Source: an uncultured Deferribacteraceae bacterium
GTDB taxonomy: Bacteria; Chrysiogenota; Deferribacteres; CAMZNJ01
Assembly (NCBI GenBank): GCA_947313855.1
Contig: CAMZNS010000034.1
Location: forward strand, 1-24,343
DNA length: 24,343 nt
Direction: 5' to 3'
Part shown: positions 15,469 through 21,873 of the stretch, one piece after another
How positions within the stretch are numbered: position 1 is the first letter of the stretch
How the letters are laid out: every line of letters starts with the position of its first letter
The notes under the pieces: model-generated
The model's input: the letters and a program-made list of their open reading frames with translations, nothing else
Databases searched by the model: none
What the model was told of the DNA's origin: nothing
Position numbers and translations under genes: made by a program

Positions 15469-16806
15469 ATGTCAAAACGTGTCGCCATCGTGGGTGCAAC
15501 TCTCTCTGGATGTATTACTGCTTACCACCTCTCCCGCCTCGGCTACGACGTGGATCTGTTCGATTCCCTTCCCTCCTTTGACACACCTGTTGCTAATACT
15601 TTGGGTGAAAAGTTCCCCATTGAGGATCACCTATTCTACCTCCCCATGAGTTCCACCTACATTGAGAAGTTTCTCAAACATGCTGACCTCTACGAAAATA
15701 TAACGATTGCCAGTATCGTCCCGAAAGATATTTCTGTGTACCACGATGGTCTTCGTTCCTCCTCTTTTTACAGCATGATGAGCGGACGTATCTACCTTGC
15801 CCTATATTTCACTCTCCACTACCTTGAGCGTTTGTTTACCAGGGGAAATAGGCACCAGAGTAAGACCAAGACCATCGGCAAGTATTTTGAGGATTGTTAT
15901 GGTTCACGGTTTTCGTCCAATATTGCCCTCCCTTTGGTTGATGCAATCTACGGCAGCACCCCCAGCTATCTTAAAGTTGGTCATGCTTTTTCCCATACTC
16001 AGGTTAAGGGCAAAACACCATTTATTAATATTTTCAACCTATCGAAATCTTGGTTCAAAAGTTCTAAGCCCATCATCGAAGTGGCTTTTTACAAGGGGGG
16101 ACAAAGCGGTCTTGCACAGGATATTATTGCCCGTGCCGATATTAACGTGCACCATAACCACACCGTAACATCCGTTTACCCTCAAGGCACCGCCAATGCT
16201 ACCCATCAGCCCCTCTACGGCGTTGTCTCGTCTCGGGGGGATCATCGTGGTTATTCCAGCGTTGTCATCACCACCGATGCACATACTACTAGTAAGATGA
16301 TAGCACCATTCGACCAAAGTCGGTGCCACCAGCTAGTATCAGCCCTTTCTCGAGTTCCTTATGTTAACGCATCCAACCTGTACCTACTCTACAACACAAA
16401 TCAGCACCTCGATTTCTCCATCCTACTAACACCATTTTACGAGCGAGGACTTATTAGTAGCATAGCCAACCTCAGCAAGATGATAGGCGACAACAAGCAC
16501 TATTCGTTGCTACGCATAAACATTAACATGCAGGTAGACTCCACCGACAACTTATGGGACGACATAATCAACGAGCTTTACGATACTTTGAGTCGAAAAA
16601 TGGTGCCCATCGAGATTGTCCAGAGCAACTACCGTGCTTGCAACCTGCACACATCGGTGGACTACGCGAAAACTGCCAACCTTATTGATGAATTTGAGCA
16701 AGAGAATAAGGGGGTGATGATTCTAGGCGATTTTGCCATGGAGTTCCCCCACAACTCGATGATGAAGAAGATATCTCAGAGGATTTTCCGCTTCCACTAC
16801 ACCTGA
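15469..16806 (+). CDS. FAD-dependent amine-oxidase-superfamily protein (protoporphyrinogen-oxidase-like)
   Basis: A 445-residue flavoprotein-like protein. An N-terminal Rossmann fold (RVAIVGATLSG..AYHLSRLGYDVDLFDS, residues 4-30) is followed by regions resembling HemY/amine-oxidase proteins, including FYKGGQSGLAQDIIARADINVHHNHTVTSV and a C-terminal GVMILGDFAMEFPHNSM, where FAD-binding proteins of this group have their last glycine-rich contact. The dinucleotide fingerprint is degenerate: the second Gly of GxGxxG is Thr (GATLSG). The ATG at 15469 has AAGGGG upstream; a TTG 13 codons earlier is rejected. The substrate is unknown. UDP-galactopyranose mutase-like or carotenoid/porphyrin oxidase-like roles are possible. 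It may be co-transcribed with the SPOR gene. Confidence 0.72.
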   Translation: MSKRVAIVGATLSGCITAYHLSRLGYDVDLFDSLPSFDTPVANTLGEKFPIEDHLFYLPMSSTYIEKFLKHADLYENITIASIVPKDISVYHDGLRSSSFYSMMSGRIYLALYFTLHYLERLFTRGNRHQSKTKTIGKYFEDCYGSRFSSNIALPLVDAIYGSTPSYLKVGHAFSHTQVKGKTPFINIFNLSKSWFKSSKPIIEVAFYKGGQSGLAQDIIARADINVHHNHTVTSVYPQGTANATHQPLYGVVSSRGDHRGYSSVVITTDAHTTSKMIAPFDQSRCHQLVSALSRVPYVNASNLYLLYNTNQHLDFSILLTPFYERGLISSIANLSKMIGDNKHYSLLRININMQVDSTDNLWDDIINELYDTLSRKMVPIEIVQSNYRACNLHTSVDYAKTANLIDEFEQENKGVMILGDFAMEFPHNSMMKKISQRIFRFHYT

Positions 16807-16808
16807 GT

Positions 16809-16941
16809 AGCGGTGTGCGGTGTGCGGTGTGCGGTGCGGTGAACGTTGTGCGATGCGTTGCACGTCGAGCGATGTGCGGTGTGCGTCGAGCGGTGTGCGT
16901 TGTGCGGTGCGTTATTTGTTGCACGTTGCACGTTGAACGCC
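16809..16941. repeat. Degenerate GTGCGGT simple repeat
   Basis: A G/T-rich stretch made of irregular GTGCGGT, GTGCGTT and GTGCGAT words, ending in three TTGCACG/TTGAACG words. It fills the gap after the FAD-enzyme stop. It encodes nothing convincing on either strand. Confidence 0.8.
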
Positions 16942-16958
16942 GAAACAGATATTTATCG

Positions 16959-16987
16959 TTGCCTCCCCAGTATTTTTGTGGTATACT
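16959..16987 (+). promoter_or_regulatory. Promoter of tRNA-Leu
   Basis: TTGCCT (16959-16964), 17-bp spacer, TATACT (16982-16987), about 60 bp upstream of the mature tRNA. A second -10-like TATAAT follows at 17000-17005 with a weaker -35. Confidence 0.65.
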
Positions 16988-17046
16988 TACCACCTATTGT
17001 ATAATCTGCTTGTTGCTCACAGCACATGCAGACAATGCTTTAGCTT

Positions 17047-17130
17047 GCCGAAGTGGTGGAATTGGTAGACACGCTGGACTCAAAATCCAGTGGTAGCAAT
17101 ACCGTGGGGGTTCGATTCCCCCCTTCGGTA
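17047..17130 (+). tRNA. tRNA-Leu (anticodon CAA)
   Basis: An 84-nt class II tRNA. The acceptor arm GCCGAAG pairs with CTTCGGT (first pair is G-U), discriminator A at 17130. The anticodon stem CTGGA/TCCAG carries the loop CTCAAAA (anticodon CAA, reads UUG). There is a long variable arm, and a T arm GGGGG-TTCGATT-CCCCC. CCA is not encoded (TCC follows). Confidence 0.96.
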
Positions 17131-17146
17131 TCCATCTTTTAAAATC

Positions 17147-17187
17147 TAGCTCAAGGGTTGAAAACTCTCCCCTTGGGCTATTTTTTT
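17147..17187 (+). terminator. Intrinsic terminator after tRNA-Leu
   Basis: An 11-bp stem TAGCTCAAGGG (17147-17157) pairs with CCCTTGGGCTA (17170-17180) with one G-U pair. A 12-base loop separates the arms and seven T follow directly. Confidence 0.92.
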
Positions 17188-17190
17188 GCC

Positions 17191-17220
17191 CCTTACCAAA
17201 AAATACCTTACCAAAAAATA
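17191..17220. repeat. 15-bp tandem duplication
   Basis: CCTTACCAAAAAATA occurs twice exactly, just after the terminator. No function is apparent. Confidence 0.85.
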
Positions 17221-17338
17221 TCCCCGCACAAACCCCCACTTTCTGTGAACTAAACACACATTCAAAACTCTTAATACTAAGTGTTATTTATTCACTAATC
17301 AAACAACCATACAACAACGCATAGTTGGAGGTAACCAT

Positions 17339-18373
17339 ATGATTGGAACAGTTTCTCGCCAATACAACCAAAACGTAACCATAAATTCTAACAGTAATAG
17401 TTCAAAAATCAAAAACCTCACATCTTTATCAATGGTATGGGCACTAACAACAGCGTTAATCGTCCTAGGTACATCGGTGGCATATGCCGAAGAATCCACT
17501 AACAACGAGGAGGGTGGCGGTGGAGTGGTGCCACTGATAGGTGCCGAAGTCTCAACCCAAAAAACTAGTGCCGTCGAATCCAATATTTTTTCGGTTACAC
17601 CCGGTATTATCTTCCAAACGAACGACCTTACTGGTGTTGGACTACTCACCCTTTCCTACTCCGCAAACAGCCTCAACATTACCTCCATCCCTGCTTTGGC
17701 AGGCATAGAGATTGCCGACACCACCGACTATCAGTTTGAAGGGCATGTCTACTCACCACGCTACACTTTCACTGCCGTGGCACAGGGTACAAGTTTCGAC
17801 AACAAAGTGTCCACCGAAAGCTACCTCGACGCAGCGTACGTCGACTTCTCACGCGTATACCAACCATACCCATACCTCGCCGTAAACTTGGGTGCTGGAG
17901 TACTCTACACACGGGAAGGACCCATCCTCATACCGTTCCCCGTTATCTCCGCAAACATTACAACCGAAAGGCTGGAAGCTGGCATCGGATTGCCCACGTC
18001 ATCGCTCATCTACACACTTGTGCCTGAAAAACAGTACCTCAGCCTAATAATAGCAACGCTCGGTGCAGGGGGAACAACAGCGGTCTCATGGGACTACCTG
18101 CCAACACCTGACACAGACCTAACACTTAGCTACGTAATGGACGACCGTGGCGAATCGTATGGGTTCCTACACAACAATACCGAAATAGACCGAACAACAC
18201 ACAGTGTCGAATCAAAACTACAGTACAAATACTTCTACGCCGAATCATCATTCCACTTCATATCAAAACTACGCTCATACGACCTCGACAAAGGGGAAAG
18301 AACAGACCTAGTCAACTACAGGGAAAAACCGTACGCAGCCTTCACAATAGGGGCAATATCATACACGCAATAA
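17339..18373 (+). CDS. Secreted outer-membrane beta-barrel-like protein, unknown function
   Basis: A 344-residue protein that I cannot assign to a named family. A strong GGAGG lies seven bases before the ATG, so the long N-terminus is real: about 31 polar Asn/Ser-rich residues precede a hydrophobic core (MVWALTTALIVLGTSVAYA) with an AYA|EE signal peptidase I site near residue 50. The mature part begins with an acidic Glu/Asn/Gly stretch. It then shows many short alternating strands ending in aromatic residues (FQFEGHVYSPRYTF-like, YAESSFHF), the pattern of a small outer-membrane barrel of about 12-14 strands. The last residue is Gln and not Phe, so the usual C-terminal beta signal is imperfect. 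DUF6268/MipA-type barrels are possible relatives. It is monocistronic, convergent with sbcC. Confidence 0.65.
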   Translation: MIGTVSRQYNQNVTINSNSNSSKIKNLTSLSMVWALTTALIVLGTSVAYAEESTNNEEGGGGVVPLIGAEVSTQKTSAVESNIFSVTPGIIFQTNDLTGVGLLTLSYSANSLNITSIPALAGIEIADTTDYQFEGHVYSPRYTFTAVAQGTSFDNKVSTESYLDAAYVDFSRVYQPYPYLAVNLGAGVLYTREGPILIPFPVISANITTERLEAGIGLPTSSLIYTLVPEKQYLSLIIATLGAGGTTAVSWDYLPTPDTDLTLSYVMDDRGESYGFLHNNTEIDRTTHSVESKLQYKYFYAESSFHFISKLRSYDLDKGERTDLVNYREKPYAAFTIGAISYTQ

Positions 18374-18375
18374 AA

Positions 18376-18399
18376 ATAGACATAGACATAGACATAGAC
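18376..18399. repeat. ATAGAC x4 hexamer repeat
   Basis: Four exact copies of ATAGAC begin just after the stop of the barrel-like gene, in the 59-bp convergent gap before sbcC. Confidence 0.9.
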
Positions 18400-18432
18400 G
18401 ACACCCGTGACTAAACACAAAACACAACAAAA

Positions 18433-21400
18433 CTAGGAAGACCGTACGCCAGCACCTGAAAGAACACTCCTACCACCACTCGTCGACTGAACAGTTACCT
18501 GAGTATCGATTCGCTCCTTCAACGCACCAACGTGGGAGATAACGCCGATGAGCTTGCCAGTGCCAACACTAGCACCAGCACCAGCACCAGCACCATCGCC
18601 AGCAACATCGGACACCGACAAACGTGTCAACGCATCCAGTGCAACCTCCAACGCGTTCTCATCCAAGGTGCCGAAACCCTCATCCAAAAACAGCGAATCG
18701 ATACGCACTTTATTGCTAGACATCTTCGACAACCCCAAAGCAAGTGCCAAGCTAACAATAAACGACTCACCACCCGACAGGTTCCTAACCGTGCGAATCT
18801 CCCCCCCCTGATAGTCATCCACAATGTTGAGAGTCAAGGGGAGTGCATCATCCCTACGCAAAAGGTATCTGTCGGTCATCTCCGCCAGCTGTCTGTTGGC
18901 ATGACCAACAACAACCTCGAACGTAATCCCCTGTGCAAAATCGCGAAACTTGGTGCCATCACTAGAACCAATAAGCCCGTGGAGAGTCTCCCAGCGACGC
19001 ACAACCCCCTTCTGCCCGCTAATCAGTACCAGCTGACCCTCCACACGAACCTTTGCCTCGCGATCCATCCGAAGACGATGCTCACGCTCTGCCACATACG
19101 CTGCAAGCTCATCCATATCGTCAAGCACAATGCGAAGAGCATCCTCAAGAACAGCAATAATCGCAAGGTTATCCAGAGCACCGTCCACCCTATGAATAGC
19201 AGACGCAGACGCAAGCTCAGACGCAGACGCGATAACAGCAACGGCAGTAGGGGGCATAGGTCTGCTGTACTCAGCTCGCAAACGTTCCCGACGATCATTC
19301 TCCATGGTTGTAAGGCGTGTGGTTCGATCTTGGAGAAGGCGTCCTGCAGTTGCAAGGGTCTCCCGATCCTCAACGCTCAAGCGTGACGCCATGAAGTCGT
19401 CCATGTCAGTGAATAGGCTGTTGTGGATTCTCGCTTCGAACGCCCCAATGGTACGCTCAAAAGCCACCTCCCCACTGAGTAAACGCTCCTTGAGGTCTTC
19501 AATCCTTGTTAGTACTGTGGCTAGGTTTTTGTCGTGAAGGGTGCTCGCTTCCAGAAGGGTGGCGACCCTGCTTTCCGCATTGTTCAGGGAGTTTGTTAGC
19601 CAAGCTTCAACCTCGTCGGCGGATGTCCCTGTATTTTGCTCTATGCTTATTGGTACGAAGACTGTGTTTCGTTCCTGTTGGAGGTTGTTGCACACCCTCT
19701 GCTCCACACTTAGTTCAATCATCTTGGCGTCCAGATCGAGTTCATGTGTTTGAAGCGTTTTTTGCAGGTTAACTAGCTCTACGCCCATTGTGGTTAGGTT
19801 GTTGGTGTGGTTGTTGGTGCTAGTTTTGGCGTCCATGTAGCTTTGGCGTCTGTTTTCCAGTGTGTTGATGATGGTTGTTGCGTCCATATCCATGTTTATG
19901 GTTATGGTTATGGTTATGTTTATGGTTTTCAATTCTGTGGTTATCTTATTTTGATTTTTTTCGTATTTTTCGATCAACATTTTTAGTTCTTTGTTTATGT
20001 TATCGAGGTTGTTGAGGGTATTTTTTTGATCTCCGCTTAGAGTAAGGTTTTCGCGTTCGATTTTGTCAAGATTTGTTAATGCGTCTGTTTTGAGTTTTTG
20101 TTGTGTGTCGATGGTTTCCTGCAGGTTATCCCCTTGGTTGATGATTTCGTTAATGTGGTTGATTTGGTTTTGTATTTGGTCTACTTCGGGCACATTCCCT
20201 TTGGCGAAGGGGTGTTCTAGTGCTCCGCATAGAGGGCATTTTTCACCATCTTTGAGTTTTGCTCGGAAGTCTTTGAGCTCAGCGATTTCTAATCTGAGCG
20301 TACGTTCGGTCATTAGTGCGTCTTTGTTTTCGCGGTATTCTCGTAGTGTTTTGCCGTCTAGGATTTTGGTTAGGTTATTTTCGGTTTCTTTCAGTTTTTC
20401 GTCAGCTTTGTTGACCTTAGTTTTTGCATTTTGCAGTTCGTTGTATTTTTCGGTTATGTTTGTGTTGATTTTGTTTAGAGTTTGTTTGATTTCGTCTTTG
20501 TTGTTGTTTTTGAGACGTATTTCGGTTTTGAGTTGTCTTAGGTTTTCGAGGTTCCCTTTCATTGCTGAGAAGTTTTCGATTAGCCATTCGTCGCATTGGT
20601 ATCTGTTTAGGTAGTCTTGGTATTTTTTTAGTTGTTGTTCGGTTTGTTTTATTTCATTCTTTTTTTGTTCTAGTTTTATGTTGTATTCGTTTTTTTGTTG
20701 TTCGAGGTTTGTTCGTATTTTTTCAATCCCTTCGATAATCTTTTTTTGGGCTATGATATTTTGGTCAAGAGTTCTTGCTTTTTTCACTAGGGGCATTGTT
20801 TTTGCTAGTGTTTCCTTTGTTTTTAGGTTATTTTGTTGTCCTTGTTTTAGTAGTTTGTTGCTATTTTCGGCGTTGGTTATGAGTATTGGCAGGTCGAGTT
20901 GCAGTTTGCTGAGTTCCTGTTCGAAGGTGTTCAGTTCTTTTTTTGCTATTTGTATTTTGCCGTAATCTTCGTCGAGTTCTGTGGCTTTGAGTGCTTTGTT
21001 TAGTTGTTGTTGTTGTGGTAGGAAGCTATTTTTGTCTTGTTCTAGTTTTTCCCATTCTTTTTTGAATTCTTGTAGTTCTTTTTCCAGTTTGATGATATTT
21101 TCTAGTCGTAGTTTTGCGTCTTCCAGCTCATTTTTTTTAGTTAGGGTGTCTTTATTTTTATTTTTGGCGAAGTTGATTTCGTTGATGATATTTTTTTCTT
21201 CATTTTCGTCCAATATTTTATCTTTTTGAATCTCTTTTTCTAGGGATTCCAGTTTATCTTTTTCATTTTTGAGACGTTCGTGTACAGCTTTAGATATTTC
21301 GCTGTAATCTTCTGTGCCGGTAATCTGCTCTAATATTTTGGATTTTTCTTTGTCTTCTGCTTTTAGGAATGTGTCGAATCCGCCTTGGGCGAGTAGTACG

Positions 21401-21846
21401 GATCTGGTGAAGCGTTTGAAGTCCATCCCTGTTTTGTCGATAATCGCTTTTGCCACTTTATTTTTTTGATTTTCGATAATTTTGCCTGTTTTTCTACAGC
21501 TAATCTCTTGTTTGGCGTTTTGTAGTTTGCCGTTCGCCTTTTTCCCGGCACGGTGTTGGCTCCAGTGGCATCGGTAGACTTCCCCTTGTGTTTCAAACAC
21601 TACTTCGGCGAAACATTCGGCTGTATTGCGAGACATGATGTCGTTTGAGGATGTAACTTTGCCCAGTCGTGGTGTTGTTCCGTATAGTGCTAGGCATATG
21701 GCGTCTAGTATGGTTGATTTCCCTGCACCTGTAGTGCCTGTGATGGCAAATATTGTGCTCGCTGTGTACTCTTCTGAGGTGAAGTCGATACTCCACTCGC
21801 CGTAGAGTGAGTTGAGGTTTTTGAATCTAAGGTTCAGGATTTTCAT
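18433..21846 (-). CDS. sbcC: SbcC, ATPase subunit of the SbcCD (Rad50-Mre11-type) nuclease
   Basis: A 1137-residue SMC-like ATPase that, with SbcD, cleaves DNA hairpins and trims double-strand ends. P-loop GTTGAGKS at 37-44, a coiled coil to the zinc hook CPLC (C537, C540), a returning coil, then the C-terminal ATPase half with QGGEIRTVRNLSGGES (signature), LFLDEGFGTLD (Walker B/D-loop) and VISHV. The ATG at 21846 has GGAGG eight bases upstream; a TTG five codons earlier is rejected. sbcD ends 27 bp upstream in the same operon. Unusual: the coil part is very AT-rich, in-frame hexamer repeats encode TINITITITIN (19897-19926) and a GAGAGA stretch (18571-18594), and codons flip from mostly A/C-ending (codons 303-322: 16 of 20) to mostly G/T-ending (codons 1043-1062: 14 of 20). 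Confidence 0.95.
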   Translation of the reverse strand: MKILNLRFKNLNSLYGEWSIDFTSEEYTASTIFAITGTTGAGKSTILDAICLALYGTTPRLGKVTSSNDIMSRNTAECFAEVVFETQGEVYRCHWSQHRAGKKANGKLQNAKQEISCRKTGKIIENQKNKVAKAIIDKTGMDFKRFTRSVLLAQGGFDTFLKAEDKEKSKILEQITGTEDYSEISKAVHERLKNEKDKLESLEKEIQKDKILDENEEKNIINEINFAKNKNKDTLTKKNELEDAKLRLENIIKLEKELQEFKKEWEKLEQDKNSFLPQQQQLNKALKATELDEDYGKIQIAKKELNTFEQELSKLQLDLPILITNAENSNKLLKQGQQNNLKTKETLAKTMPLVKKARTLDQNIIAQKKIIEGIEKIRTNLEQQKNEYNIKLEQKKNEIKQTEQQLKKYQDYLNRYQCDEWLIENFSAMKGNLENLRQLKTEIRLKNNNKDEIKQTLNKINTNITEKYNELQNAKTKVNKADEKLKETENNLTKILDGKTLREYRENKDALMTERTLRLEIAELKDFRAKLKDGEKCPLCGALEHPFAKGNVPEVDQIQNQINHINEIINQGDNLQETIDTQQKLKTDALTNLDKIERENLTLSGDQKNTLNNLDNINKELKMLIEKYEKNQNKITTELKTINITITITINMDMDATTIINTLENRRQSYMDAKTSTNNHTNNLTTMGVELVNLQKTLQTHELDLDAKMIELSVEQRVCNNLQQERNTVFVPISIEQNTGTSADEVEAWLTNSLNNAESRVATLLEASTLHDKNLATVLTRIEDLKERLLSGEVAFERTIGAFEARIHNSLFTDMDDFMASRLSVEDRETLATAGRLLQDRTTRLTTMENDRRERLRAEYSRPMPPTAVAVIASASELASASAIHRVDGALDNLAIIAVLEDALRIVLDDMDELAAYVAEREHRLRMDREAKVRVEGQLVLISGQKGVVRRWETLHGLIGSSDGTKFRDFAQGITFEVVVGHANRQLAEMTDRYLLRRDDALPLTLNIVDDYQGGEIRTVRNLSGGESFIVSLALALGLSKMSSNKVRIDSLFLDEGFGTLDENALEVALDALTRLSVSDVAGDGAGAGAGASVGTGKLIGVISHVGALKERIDTQVTVQSTSGGRSVLSGAGVRSS
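18571..18594 (-). repeat. AGCACC x4 hexamer in sbcC (Gly-Ala repeat)
   Basis: Four copies of AGCACC on the plus strand encode alternating Gly and Ala in SbcC, between the ATPase D-loop helix and the conserved VISHV strand. This is a region where the family usually has a short loop. Confidence 0.85.
18801..18808 (-). repeat. G8 homopolymer in the SbcC signature region
   Basis: Eight consecutive C on the plus strand (G8 in the coding sense) lie in the QGGE codons, about ten codons before the SGGES motif. Loss or gain of one base would remove the ATPase signature. Confidence 0.8.
19897..19926 (-). repeat. TATGGT x5 hexamer in sbcC
   Basis: Five consecutive TATGGT-type hexamers (the fourth is TATGTT) encode alternating Ile and Thr in the returning coiled coil after the zinc hook, where such a stretch should disturb the heptads. 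Confidence 0.85.
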
Positions 21847-21873
21847 ACCCCACACCTCCAATGCCCACAGTTG

